From positions 1 through 35,796 of the forward strand of contig JACCTQ010000221.1 of NCBI GenBank assembly GCA_013812265.1: 35,796 bases of DNA. Direction: 5' to 3'. Below the pieces are notes generated by a model. It saw only the letters and a list, made by a program, of their open reading frames with translations. It was not told where the DNA came from and did not search any database. The translations under genes and the position numbers were made by a program. The DNA comes from Actinomycetota bacterium. GTDB lineage: Bacteria; Actinomycetota; Thermoleophilia; Gaiellales; Gaiellaceae. Shown here in pieces: positions 1-9,144 of the stretch (positions are counted from its first letter, which is position 1; every line of letters starts with the position of its first letter).

Positions 1-47
1 AGCGGGTCCGTGAACGGCTCGCAGCCCTCGGCGTCTCCGCGGAATAG
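1..47 (+). CDS. C-terminal end of an upstream gene (partial)
   Basis: Frame 3 reads RVRERLAALGVSAE followed by TAG at 45-47; runs off the left edge. Confidence 0.4.
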   Translation, partial: RVRERLAALGVSAE

Positions 48-64
48 CCGGGAGCAGCGGAGAA

Positions 65-826
65 ATGCGGCTGGGACTCATCAGCGACCTCCACGGGAAC
101 CTGTTCGCGCTGGAGGCGGTGCTCGACGAGTTCCGCGACGAGCAGCTCGACCAGCTCGTCTGTCTCGGTGACATCGCCGTCGGCCCGCAGCCCGCGGAGA
201 CGATCGCCCGGCTGCGCGAGCTCGATTGCCCCGTCGTGATGGGCAACTGGGACGCGTATTTCGTCAGCGGCTTCCCCGAGCCCGACAACGATCTCGACCG
301 TCGGCTGATGGAGCTGGGCGCCTGGTGGAAGGCGGGCCTGTCGGACGCCGACCTCGAGTACCTGCGCGGGCTGAGCACGGCAGTTCGGCTGCCTGTCGAC
401 GACGGCTTCGAGCTGCTCGCGTTCCACGGCTCACCCCGCTCGTCCGAGGACCGCATCCTGCCGACGACTCCCGACGAGCAGCTCGACCAGATGCTCGGCG
501 CGAGGCGGGCTCAGCTCATGGTGGGGGGCCACACGCACTTCCAGATGGTGCGGCGGCACGGTGAAGGCCTCGTCGTCAACCCCGGCAGCGTCGGCCTGCC
601 GTTCGAGCGCCAGGAGCCCGTGATGCGGGTTTGCCCGTGGGCCGAGTACGGCATCGTGGAGGCCCGGGACGGGAGTTTGTCCGTGGACCTGCGCCGCACG
701 AGCTTCGACGTCGGCGCGCACCTGAACCTCATGCGGCGGAGCGGCATGCCGCACGTGGAGTGGTGGACGGGCCTCTGGGCGACGAGCCGGGACGGTACGA
801 GGCCTCGCTTCGGAACGGGCTCCTAG
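65..826 (+). CDS. Calcineurin-like metallophosphoesterase (YfcE/MJ0936-like)
   Basis: MRLGLISDLHGN (DxH), GDIAVGP, MGNWD, FHGSPR, GGHTHFQ and NPGSVGLP metallophosphoesterase motifs. Confidence 0.9.
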   Translation: MRLGLISDLHGNLFALEAVLDEFRDEQLDQLVCLGDIAVGPQPAETIARLRELDCPVVMGNWDAYFVSGFPEPDNDLDRRLMELGAWWKAGLSDADLEYLRGLSTAVRLPVDDGFELLAFHGSPRSSEDRILPTTPDEQLDQMLGARRAQLMVGGHTHFQMVRRHGEGLVVNPGSVGLPFERQEPVMRVCPWAEYGIVEARDGSLSVDLRRTSFDVGAHLNLMRRSGMPHVEWWTGLWATSRDGTRPRFGTGS

Positions 827-1692
827 GCGTCCAGAACGTAGCCGGCGACGCGGTTGGAGCGAACGAACGCGTCCGTGACGTAGAAGCCCTCACGGGTCAG
901 TGCGCGCGTCTTGCGGCTGAAGATCGCAGACAGCTCGCGGCGGCCGTCGAGGTAGTGCACGAAGACCTTGATCGTCGAGGCGTCGATGTGGAGCTCGTTC
1001 CACGACGGCGGCGAGCCGGCGCGAATCCTGCGCGTGCCGGCCGTGCCGGAATTGCACACGAGCATGCCGTTCACCCCCCAGAAGAACGGCACGTGCTTGT
1101 GCCCGGAAAGGACCAGGTCGACGTCCAGGCCGACGAGGGTCAGCAGGAGATCGCCTGCGTCCAGGACGATGTTCCGCTCCCTGCCCGTCCCGGGGATCGA
1201 GACGAGGTGGTGGTGAACCGTGACGATGCGGATGTCGTCGGGCTCGCCGAACTGCTCGGCGATCCACGGGTAGCGGTCCCGGCCGACGCGTCCCTCGTTC
1301 ACGTCGGGCTCCGAGGAGTCGAGCCCGACGATCGTGAAGCCGCTCGCCTGCAGCCGCTCGGCTCGAACCGGGTCGAAGTCCACATGGAAGCGGGAGAACG
1401 GCTCGCCGAAGAAGCGATCGAAGTGGACGTAGCCGACGTTCCGCGCGTCGTGATTGCCCGGGATGATGACGGTGGGCGGCTCGAAGCGCTCGACCCACGC
1501 GGCTGCTTCCTCGTATTCCCACTCGTACCCGTCGGTGGTCAGATCGCCCGCGATGACGACCACGTCCGGCGCGATTCGGTGAACGAGTTCCACGATGCCG
1601 GTCAGCGCCTCGGGCGGCAAGCTCAGCCCCCCACCCACGTGGACATCGGAGATCTGCGCGATACGCAGCGGGATGGCGGCAAGGTCGGGCAC
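823..1692 (-). CDS. CpdA-like metallophosphoesterase / putative class III cyclic nucleotide phosphodiesterase
   Basis: IAQISDVHVG, VVIAGDLTTDG, IPGNHD, VTVHHH and LSGHKHVP; GTG start; stop overlaps the convergent upstream gene. Confidence 0.85.
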   Translation of the reverse strand: MPDLAAIPLRIAQISDVHVGGGLSLPPEALTGIVELVHRIAPDVVVIAGDLTTDGYEWEYEEAAAWVERFEPPTVIIPGNHDARNVGYVHFDRFFGEPFSRFHVDFDPVRAERLQASGFTIVGLDSSEPDVNEGRVGRDRYPWIAEQFGEPDDIRIVTVHHHLVSIPGTGRERNIVLDAGDLLLTLVGLDVDLVLSGHKHVPFFWGVNGMLVCNSGTAGTRRIRAGSPPSWNELHIDASTIKVFVHYLDGRRELSAIFSRKTRALTREGFYVTDAFVRSNRVAGYVLDA

Positions 1693-1781
1693 GCTAGACT
1701 CGCCGCACCATAGTCGGAGAAGCGGCCTCAGCGGAAGGGTCGGCGGGACGGGCCGAGGGCGGCCATAGTCTCGTCAAAGCG

Positions 1782-2198
1782 TTGCGGGCGGTTCCGGGGC
1801 TCGCGGTCTGCGACGAGGCCACGCTGCTCGCGATCGTCGGCAGCTCGTTCAATCTCCACTGGCCTGCCGGTGTTCGCGTCTTCGAGCGCGGTTCGCCCGC
1901 CGACGGCCTCTTCATAGTGCTGATCGGTGTCGTGCGCATCCTGGCCGAGGACGACGTCGAGGTGGCCAGCCTCGGGCCGGGGCAGTACTTCGGCGAGCTC
2001 GCCCTGCTCCTCGGCGCCCCGCACCGCTACGACGCGGTCGCGGCCGAGGACGTCGACCTGATGGTCGTCCCCAAAGATCGCTTCGACGCTCTGCTCGCCG
2101 AGAGCCCGGGGCTGGCCGAGGCGGTCCGCAAGACTGCTGCGGAGCGGGCGGGCACCGATTTCGGCGGACCGCCGCCGGCCTGGACGATGGCTCGCTAA
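1782..2198 (+). CDS. Stand-alone cyclic nucleotide-binding (cNMP) domain protein
   Basis: RVFERGSPADGLFIVLIGVVRI...GQYFGELALLLGAPHRYDAVAAEDV cNMP fold; TTG start likely; no effector domain. Confidence 0.8.
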   Translation: MRAVPGLAVCDEATLLAIVGSSFNLHWPAGVRVFERGSPADGLFIVLIGVVRILAEDDVEVASLGPGQYFGELALLLGAPHRYDAVAAEDVDLMVVPKDRFDALLAESPGLAEAVRKTAAERAGTDFGGPPPAWTMAR

Positions 2199-2653
2199 CC
2201 CCCTCTTGCCGCCTCTTCGAGGCGCTCCTTGATCGCGCTCATCTGCACCTGCGTGTTCTTGTTCAGATACTCCTCGGCCTGCTCGTCGTTCGCGGGGGCG
2301 TCGGGCTTCATCGAGAACTCCTGTACCCAGCGCATGTTGGTGCCCTCTCCCTCGGGCTCGAAGTACCACTCGATGTTCATGTACTCGAAGGGCCCGGTCT
2401 CGATGCGATGGGCCTTGACCGAGTGGCTGTCCGGGTCGACCGTACGCTCCGACACCCACGTCCAGACCTTTCCGTCGTACTCGGGGTCGGGGTGCGTGGT
2501 CAGCCGGAACTCGATCGTGTCGCCCCGGCGCTCGAGGATCTCCGCCTGCGCATACTCGGTGAAGAGGTCCGGCCAGCTCGGCACGTCGTTCATCCGCTCC
2601 CACACGAACTGGAGCGGGGCGTCGATGACGACGGAGTTGTCAGTCTTGGCCAT
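2195..2653 (-). CDS. SRPBCC-family polyketide aromatase/cyclase (WhiE ORFVI / TcmN N-terminal-like)
   Basis: VVIDAPLQFVWERMNDVPSWPDLFTEYAQAEILERRGD...WVQEFSMKP; 152 aa; adjacent to ACP. Confidence 0.88.
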   Translation of the reverse strand: MAKTDNSVVIDAPLQFVWERMNDVPSWPDLFTEYAQAEILERRGDTIEFRLTTHPDPEYDGKVWTWVSERTVDPDSHSVKAHRIETGPFEYMNIEWYFEPEGEGTNMRWVQEFSMKPDAPANDEQAEEYLNKNTQVQMSAIKERLEEAARGG

Positions 2654-2916
2654 TACTGCTCCCCTCCTTCCCGCAGACGGCGGTTGGTGTACTCGATCGC
2701 CTCGCCGACCGTCGTGATCTGCTCGGCGTCCTCGTCGGGGATGGTGAACCCGTACTCCTGCTGCATCGCGAGCTGGATCTCGACGAACGCGAGCGAGTCG
2801 AGCCCGAGTTGGTCGAACGTCAAGCTCGGATCGTCGACGACCTGATCCTCCGGGACGCCGATGCGGTTGACGAGGATGTCCTTCGCGTCGGCGAACGTGA
2901 ACTCACGGACTGCCAT
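2653..2916 (-). CDS. Acyl carrier protein (type II PKS)
   Basis: 87 aa MAVREFTFADAKDILV...FDQLGLDSLAFVEIQLAMQQEYGFTIPDED; LGLDSL phosphopantetheine site; AAGGAGGT Shine-Dalgarno upstream of ATG at 2916. The longer ORF in the track is an artefact. Confidence 0.93.
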   Translation of the reverse strand: MAVREFTFADAKDILVNRIGVPEDQVVDDPSLTFDQLGLDSLAFVEIQLAMQQEYGFTIPDEDAEQITTVGEAIEYTNRRLREGGEQ

Positions 2917-2938
2917 GCGTACCTCCTTCTCGTTCGGG

Positions 2939-4561
2939 TTAGTGATAGTGACCGGACTGGGGACGGGCCAGCGACGCGAGCGCGGGCAACCGCTCGCGGG
3001 CTGCGACTCGCCCGGCCTCGAGGAACAGGTCGGCGAGGTGGAAGTCCCGCCAGGTCGATGGTCCGAAGCGCGGCGTGATCGGGACGTCGGCCCGCGCCGC
3101 GTGCTGCTCGCTCGAGTCGAGCTGCGCCAGGTCCATGACCTCCAGCAATGTGTCGAGCATTCTTGCGGGTCGCGCCTTCCGCTGCTCGTCGGCCTGCGTT
3201 GCCGACCCCGGCCATGCCGGCAGCGTCTCGCGGCTGATGATGTTGACGGAGACCGTGACGTCGGCACCTGCCTCGCGAACCGCGTCGCTCGGCACGGGCA
3301 CGAGGGCCAGGCCGTCGACCAGGCGGCGGCCGTTCTGCTCCCGGGGGGGAAAGAGGCCCGCGAGCGCGGTTGCCGCAAGGAGCGCCTCCCATAGGGGTCC
3401 CTGCGTGACCGGGGCAGCCTCGCGCGCGTTCAGGTCGACGGTCATGACGACGAGCGGGATGACGAGGTCCGCGAAGGTCTTCAGATCGGTCGTCTCGCGG
3501 AGGAGGCGGGTCATCGTCTCGAGGCCGGTCGAGCCGCCCGTCATCGACAGCTTGAACATGTCCTCGACGATCTCCGGGCGGAAGGCGTCCCTCATGGCGG
3601 CCTCGATCTCCGCGGCGCCGTGGCCGAGGGCGATCCAGGCGCCCACGATCGCGCCGATGCTGCTGCCGGAGACGTAGTCGACCGTGTAGCCGGCTTCCTC
3701 GAGCACCGACAGAACACCCACGTGGGAATAGCCTTTGGCGCCGCCGGCGCCGAGGGCAAGCCCGAGCTTCGTCCTCGACAGGTGCCGCCCCAGCCACGCC
3801 ACGTCGGCCGGCCGGCCATCAGCCCCCAGCGGAACGACCTCGAGCGGACCCGCATCGTCCTCGAGCGGCACCAGTCGTCCACGCTCACTCTCCGATACGA
3901 GCGCGAGCACCCGGTCGACTCCATCCAGGATAGGGGGCGCGGTCTCGTTCTCGAGCCCGATGAGGACGAGCACCGTCCCATGATCGGAGAGCAGCTCGTC
4001 GAGACCGGCGAGCGGCTCCAGCGAGGCGCGCGCGTCCACGGTCACGACGGGACGCGGGCTCGCCGCCTCGGTCGCGGCGAGTACGTCGGAAAGAGCGGCC
4101 GCGGCCGAGTCGCCGACGATCAGCGCGATCGCTTCGCCGCGCGCGCGGGCGTCCACGACCTGCGCCGTCGTGGCGGCGAGCCGCTCGCTGAGGATGCGGG
4201 TCAGGCTCTGGAGGATCCGCGGCTCCCTCGCGACGACGCCGGCGAACGCGTCGCGCGAGAGCTCGAGCGCCGTCGTGGGGACCGCGGCGGTGACGGTCGC
4301 CGTGCGGGGCTCGCCCGTGACGAGCGACATCTCGCCGACGATGTCGCCGCGGCGAAGGCGGGCCACGACGCGTGAGCCGCCGTCCTCGGCGGGGAGCGAG
4401 ACCCTTGCGAAGCCGTCCAGGACCACGAACAGACTGTCACCCGGCTCACCCGCGCGGCAGATCACCTCGCGCGGTGCGAAGGTACGCCGGCGCATGGCGG
4501 CCTCGAGCTGCTCCAGAGCCTCGGCGCTGACGCCCTCGAAGAGTGGATTCCGCGCTAGCAC
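2939..4561 (-). CDS. cNMP-binding domain fused to patatin-like phospholipase/esterase (NTE-like)
   Basis: N-terminal cNMP domain with GEMSLVTGEPRTATVTA; C-terminal patatin with GAGGAKGYSHVG oxyanion loop, GSSIGA nucleophile elbow and DG dyad (VDGLAL). Confidence 0.92.
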   Translation of the reverse strand: MLARNPLFEGVSAEALEQLEAAMRRRTFAPREVICRAGEPGDSLFVVLDGFARVSLPAEDGGSRVVARLRRGDIVGEMSLVTGEPRTATVTAAVPTTALELSRDAFAGVVAREPRILQSLTRILSERLAATTAQVVDARARGEAIALIVGDSAAAALSDVLAATEAASPRPVVTVDARASLEPLAGLDELLSDHGTVLVLIGLENETAPPILDGVDRVLALVSESERGRLVPLEDDAGPLEVVPLGADGRPADVAWLGRHLSRTKLGLALGAGGAKGYSHVGVLSVLEEAGYTVDYVSGSSIGAIVGAWIALGHGAAEIEAAMRDAFRPEIVEDMFKLSMTGGSTGLETMTRLLRETTDLKTFADLVIPLVVMTVDLNAREAAPVTQGPLWEALLAATALAGLFPPREQNGRRLVDGLALVPVPSDAVREAGADVTVSVNIISRETLPAWPGSATQADEQRKARPARMLDTLLEVMDLAQLDSSEQHAARADVPITPRFGPSTWRDFHLADLFLEAGRVAARERLPALASLARPQSGHYH

Positions 4562-4582
4562 CCCGGACCGCGAAGCGATTCG

Positions 4583-6088
4583 CTAGACGTCGTCGGAGCC
4601 TGCGGACCCGGCTGCGGCCAGGTTTCGAAGCCGACGACGGTCAGGCTTTCCAGATGCGAGCACGGGGAGGGAAGGGAGCATGCGGAGCGCGTAGGGCACC
4701 TTATAACCGGCGACCCGGGAGCGGGCAAACCGCAAGAGGTCGATAGACGTCAGGACGGCTCCGGGACGCGCGACGACGAATGCCTCCAGCACCTCGCCCA
4801 TTCGCTCGCTGGGCCGCCCCAGCACGGCTGCCTCGAGAACATCCGGGTGCTCGAGGAGCACCGCCTCCACCTCGGCGGGCACGACGGTGAAGCCCCCGAC
4901 CTGCACGACGTCCTTCGCCCGGCCGACGATGCGGACGTAGCCGCCCTCGATCGTCGCCAGATCGCCCGTGCGGAACCAGCCGTCGACGAAGGCGTCCACG
5001 TCAGGGGCGGACCGGCCGAAGTAGCCGGGCGTCACCGCAGGGCCCCGCAGCTCCAGCACACCGTCGTTCGCCACGCGGAGCTCGAATCCCGGGAGCGCGC
5101 GGCCGACCGTGGTGAGGCGTACGGCCGGTGGATCGTCGAGTCGGCACGACGAGACCGCGCCTGCCTCGGTCAGGCCGTAGACGTTGAGTGCCAGCAGCCC
5201 GTGCGCCGCGAGGCGCTCGAGCATGGCCGAAGGCGAGGGCGCGCCCGCTACGAGCCCGCTCCTGATTCCATCCAGGGCCTCCGGCCGGCTACCCAGCAGC
5301 GAGGCGAAGAGCGTCGGCGATCCGTGGAGCAGCGTGGGGCGCCGTTCCTCGAGCGCGCGGAGCAGCGGGCCCGGTGAGAAGGTCGACTCGACGAGGACCA
5401 CCGCGGCTCCGGCGGCGAGGGTCGCGAGGAAGCAGGTCAGCCCGAAAGCGTGCGAGATGGGAACGATCAGCACGGCGCGGTCGTCGGCCTTCAGCTCGAG
5501 CAGGTCGCGGAACGCTCGGGCGCCGTTGACCTCGCGGGCATGCGAGACGAGCGCTCCCCTCGGCGCCCCGGTCGTCCCGGAGCTGTAGAGGAGCGCGGCG
5601 ACCTCGGCCGCGAGCGGCTCGGAGACGCGTGTCGCACCGCTCCTACGCTCGTCCTCCACCTCGCCTGCCGGCCCGGCGAGCAAGCACGAGCGGAGGGTTG
5701 GAAGGCCCGGCGACAGCCGCTCCAGCGCCTCGGCGAAGGAGTAGCCGCCGTGAGAGGCGACGCACACGACGGCGGTCGGCTCGGCGTCGCCGAGGATCCG
5801 CTCGAGCTCCCACTCTCGCAGCCTCGCGGTGAGGGGCACCGCGACCGCCCCTACCCGCCAGGCCGCGAAGGTCGCGACGGCGAGCGCCGGGGAGTTGGGG
5901 GCGATGATCGCGATCCGCTGCCCGACGAGCCCGGCCGGCCCGGCCGAGCGCTCGAGGCGTTTGGCGAGGACAACCACCTGCTGCCTCAGCTCGGCGTAGG
6001 CGAGCTCGGCGCCTTGCCAGAGGAGCGCGGGCCGGTCGGCGTGTTCATCGACAGCGGAGTCGAGAAGCCCGCCGACCGTGTCGGTCAC
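4583..6088 (-). CDS. AMP-dependent acyl-CoA/acyl-ACP synthetase (ANL superfamily)
   Basis: LLYSSGTTGAPRGALVSH, NVYGLTEAG, GWFRTGDLATI, GRAKDVVQVGGFTVVPAEVE and ASGKPDRRRL; GTG start overlaps the CLF stop. Confidence 0.92.
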   Translation of the reverse strand: MTDTVGGLLDSAVDEHADRPALLWQGAELAYAELRQQVVVLAKRLERSAGPAGLVGQRIAIIAPNSPALAVATFAAWRVGAVAVPLTARLREWELERILGDAEPTAVVCVASHGGYSFAEALERLSPGLPTLRSCLLAGPAGEVEDERRSGATRVSEPLAAEVAALLYSSGTTGAPRGALVSHAREVNGARAFRDLLELKADDRAVLIVPISHAFGLTCFLATLAAGAAVVLVESTFSPGPLLRALEERRPTLLHGSPTLFASLLGSRPEALDGIRSGLVAGAPSPSAMLERLAAHGLLALNVYGLTEAGAVSSCRLDDPPAVRLTTVGRALPGFELRVANDGVLELRGPAVTPGYFGRSAPDVDAFVDGWFRTGDLATIEGGYVRIVGRAKDVVQVGGFTVVPAEVEAVLLEHPDVLEAAVLGRPSERMGEVLEAFVVARPGAVLTSIDLLRFARSRVAGYKVPYALRMLPSLPVLASGKPDRRRLRNLAAAGSAGSDDV

Positions 6089-7350
6089 GTCACCCGGCGA
6101 AGGACCAGCGCGCCGTTGAAGCCGCCGAAGCCGCGAGCGTTGACGAGCACCGTGTCGAGCTCGGCTTCCCGCGCCTCGTCTTTGACGAAGGCGAGGTCGC
6201 AGCCTTCGGCCGGCTGCTCGAGGTTGATCGTCGGCGGCAGCACACCGTCCCGGATAGCCAAGAGCGCGGCGGCCACGTCGAGCGCGCCTCCACCGGCGTA
6301 GAGCCGGCCCACCATGGTCTTCGGCGCCGTTACCGGCACGTCGCGCCCGTCGAAGACGCTCTTGATCGCCTGCGCTTCGGCCGCATCGGCCACGGGCACG
6401 CCGGCAGCGTCCGCGAAGACGGCGTCGACGTCCTCCGCGGCAACATCCGCTCGCTCCAGGGCGATTCTCATCGCCCGTTCGAGTTGACCGCCGTCCCGCG
6501 TCGGCTGTTTCGCGTCGAACGCGTCGTTCGTCGTGCCGTAGCCGGCGATCTCGCCGTAGAGCTTCGGCGCCTCTCGCCGCTCCGCGCTGCCGCGGTCCTC
6601 GACCGTGATGATCGCCCCTCCCTCGCCGAAGACGTACCCGTTCGCGCGCTCGTCGAAGGGGAGAAAGGCCTTCGCGGGGTCGGAGGCGGAGCTCAGCCGG
6701 CCGTTCGTCAACTGGCAGGTGAGCGCGTACGGCCCGATCGGGGCCTCGGTTCCGCCGGAGATGACGAAGTCGACACCGCGGATGATGTTCCGCCGTGAAT
6801 GCCAGAGCGCCTCCAGCCCGCCGGCGCCTTCCTGCACGACGACACCGCACGGACCCTTCATGCCGTACTTGATCGCGATCTGCCCCGTCGTGGCGGCGTA
6901 GAACCAGGCGATCGACTGGTACGCCCCGACGAAGATCGGCCCCTTCCCCCACAGGTTCTGGATCTCCTTCTGGCCGAACTCGTTACCCCCCGAGCCGCTC
7001 GCCGTGATCACGCTCATCCGGTAGGGGTCACCGTCGGCGGGATCGAAGCCGGCATCGTCCAGAGCCATCTGCGTGGCGGCCAGCGCCATGTGCGTCCAGC
7101 GGTCGGTCTGCACGATCACGCGCTGGTCGACGTAGTCGGAAGCCTCGAAGCCGTCGACCTCGCCCGCGAGTTGCACCGGATACTGGGACGGGTCGAATTG
7201 CGTGATCCGCCCGATTCCGCTCGTGCCCGCCTTCGTCGCCTCCCACCAGTTTTCTGTGCCGATGCCGTTCGGCGCGACGACGCCGAGACCCGTGATCACG
7301 GCTCGCCGGCTGTCCGAGGGCAGGCTCGTGAAGCTCTCCGGCTGGGTCAC
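6085..7350 (-). CDS. Type II PKS chain-length factor (KS-beta)
   Basis: KS fold: [29 protein letters not shown] (active-site Cys absent), [23 protein letters not shown] start overlapping the KS-alpha stop. Confidence 0.92.
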   Translation of the reverse strand: MTQPESFTSLPSDSRRAVITGLGVVAPNGIGTENWWEATKAGTSGIGRITQFDPSQYPVQLAGEVDGFEASDYVDQRVIVQTDRWTHMALAATQMALDDAGFDPADGDPYRMSVITASGSGGNEFGQKEIQNLWGKGPIFVGAYQSIAWFYAATTGQIAIKYGMKGPCGVVVQEGAGGLEALWHSRRNIIRGVDFVISGGTEAPIGPYALTCQLTNGRLSSASDPAKAFLPFDERANGYVFGEGGAIITVEDRGSAERREAPKLYGEIAGYGTTNDAFDAKQPTRDGGQLERAMRIALERADVAAEDVDAVFADAAGVPVADAAEAQAIKSVFDGRDVPVTAPKTMVGRLYAGGGALDVAAALLAIRDGVLPPTINLEQPAEGCDLAFVKDEAREAELDTVLVNARGFGGFNGALVLRRVT

Positions 7351-8621
7351 GTCCCCACCTCCTGAAGCTCGGCCGGGCGAGCGAACAGCATCGCGGACTG
7401 GAAGCCGCCGAACCCGCTGCCCGTCGAGAGCGCGACATCGACCGGCGTCCGGCGCGCCTCGTTCGGCGTGTAGTCGAGGTCGCACTCCGGATCGGGGTTC
7501 TCCCAGTTCGCCGTCGGTGGCACGACGCCGCGGTCGATCGCGAGCGCGCACGCGGCCATCTCGACGGCGCCGATCCCGCCGAGCGAGTGGCCGACCATCG
7601 ACTTGATCGAGCTGATGGGGATCTTGTACGCCCGCTCGCCAAGCGATCTCTTGTACGCGGCCGTCTCGTGGCGGTCGTTCTGCTTCGTACCCGAGCCGTG
7701 GGCGTTGATGTAGTCGATGTCCTCGGGCCGGATGCTGCCCTGGGCCATCGCGTCGAGGATCGCCTCGCTCATCTCGGCACCGTCGGGGCGGAGCCCGGTC
7801 ATGTGGTAGGCGTTGCCCCGGTTCGCATAGCCGGCGACCTCGCAGTAGATGTGGGCGCCGCGGTCACGCGCGCTCTCGAACTCCTCGAGCACGAGTACGC
7901 CCGCTCCCTCGCCCATCACGAAACCGTCCCGGTCCCGGTCGAACGGCCGCGAGGCGTGCGCGGCGTCGTCGTTTCGCCGCGACGTCGCCTTGATCGGGTC
8001 GAAGCAGGCCATCGAGATCGGTGAGATGCCGGTCTCCGACGCGCCCGAGATGACGATGTCGGCCTCGCCGTCCTGGATCAACTGATGGCCGTAGCCGATC
8101 CCGTCGATGCCTGACGTGCACCCGGTGGAGATGACGACCGAGGGCCCGTGGGCACCGAATCTGAGCGCCACCTCGCTCGCGAGCGTGCTCGGCACGAGTG
8201 CGTGGTAGAGGAACGGGGACGCATACTCGTGGTCGACGAGCCACTTCTGGCCGCGGTTGGAGACGACGACGTAGTCGTCCTCGAGCTGCATGGTGCCGCC
8301 GACGGCGCTGCCGAGGGTGACACCCAGCCGGTCGCGGTCGACCTCCTCGAGCGTGAGCCCGCTGTCGTGCACGGCCTCGAGCGCCGCGGCGACCGCGAAC
8401 TGCACCGAGCGGTCCATGCGCGAGATCTCCTGGTCGTCGAGACCGGCCGCCCGCGGGTCGAAGTCGCACTCGGCGGCGATCTGGGAGCGAAAACCCTCCG
8501 GGTCGAAGAAGGTGATGCGGCGGGTGGCCGTCCGGCCGGCTGTGATCATCTCCCAGAAAGCCTCGCGCGTCGGTCCGCCCGGGGCCACGACGCCAACGCC
8601 GGTGATCGCGGAGCGGCGCAC
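7347..8621 (-). CDS. Type II PKS ketosynthase alpha (KS-alpha)
   Basis: [17 protein letters not shown] (Cys168), [14 protein letters not shown] and [13 protein letters not shown] give an intact Cys-His-His triad. Confidence 0.96.
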   Translation of the reverse strand: MRRSAITGVGVVAPGGPTREAFWEMITAGRTATRRITFFDPEGFRSQIAAECDFDPRAAGLDDQEISRMDRSVQFAVAAALEAVHDSGLTLEEVDRDRLGVTLGSAVGGTMQLEDDYVVVSNRGQKWLVDHEYASPFLYHALVPSTLASEVALRFGAHGPSVVISTGCTSGIDGIGYGHQLIQDGEADIVISGASETGISPISMACFDPIKATSRRNDDAAHASRPFDRDRDGFVMGEGAGVLVLEEFESARDRGAHIYCEVAGYANRGNAYHMTGLRPDGAEMSEAILDAMAQGSIRPEDIDYINAHGSGTKQNDRHETAAYKRSLGERAYKIPISSIKSMVGHSLGGIGAVEMAACALAIDRGVVPPTANWENPDPECDLDYTPNEARRTPVDVALSTGSGFGGFQSAMLFARPAELQEVGT

Positions 8622-8624
8622 GTC

Positions 8625-9041
8625 CTAGGCGGACGCCGTCTCCTCGGCCGGCCGTCGTTCCTCGGTGTCCACATGGCCGATGTCCGGCCTTGGTGCCAGC
8701 GGCCCCAGGTGGAAGACGATGAACGCCTCCTCGCCGCCTTCGTTCATGAGCCGGTGCTTCACGTTCGGGGGGACGTACAGGGCATGGCCGGCCTCGAGCT
8801 GCTGCGGCTCCCCGTCGAGCCGTGCGGTGATGGCGCCGCGGACGACGTAGATGAACTCCTCCGAGTAGGGGTGGTAATGCTCTGCGATCCAGTCCCCGGC
8901 GGTAATCGTGGCGACCCCCATGAAACCCGAGGTCGAGCCGACCGTCTTCGGGCTCAGCAGGGTACGCACGTCGCCCCCGCGGCGGTTGTCCACGGGCGTC
9001 TCCTCGGACTTCTGGATGCCTGGTTGTTGCTGACCTTCCAT
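8625..9041 (-). CDS. Cupin-domain protein (WhiE ORFII / TcmJ-like)
   Basis: [58 protein letters not shown] before ATG at 9041; first gene of PKS operon. Confidence 0.9.
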   Translation of the reverse strand: MEGQQQPGIQKSEETPVDNRRGGDVRTLLSPKTVGSTSGFMGVATITAGDWIAEHYHPYSEEFIYVVRGAITARLDGEPQQLEAGHALYVPPNVKHRLMNEGGEEAFIVFHLGPLAPRPDIGHVDTEERRPAEETASA

Positions 9042-9066
9042 TTCGCCTCCTCGCTGGTCTTGGGCG

Positions 9067-9095
9067 ATCGTGTACGACCGGGTCCCGCCAGTCAA
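9067..9095 (-). promoter_or_regulatory. Candidate promoter of the PKS operon
   Basis: Minus strand: TTGACT (9095-9090), 15-17 nt spacer, TACACGAT region (9074-9067), upstream of cupin ATG; by eye only. Confidence 0.35.
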
Positions 9096-9144
9096 GCCCG
9101 TCCGGTTGCCACCGGGCTCGACCGGGTGAGATACTCGGCCCGAG

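Noticed and set aside
631-1713. 360-aa plus-strand ORF
   Set aside because: Antisense to the clear CpdA-like metallophosphoesterase; Arg/Val/Asp-rich low-information translation typical of high-GC antisense frames
2820-3797. 325-aa minus ORF (and neighbouring 2653-3378 extension)
   Set aside because: Frame-shifted reading of the patatin gene; ACP begins at 2916 with its own Shine-Dalgarno
4583-6952. 789-aa ORF as one protein
   Set aside because: Only the part after GTG 6088 matches an ANL ligase; the N-terminal 288 residues are an out-of-frame reading of the CLF gene
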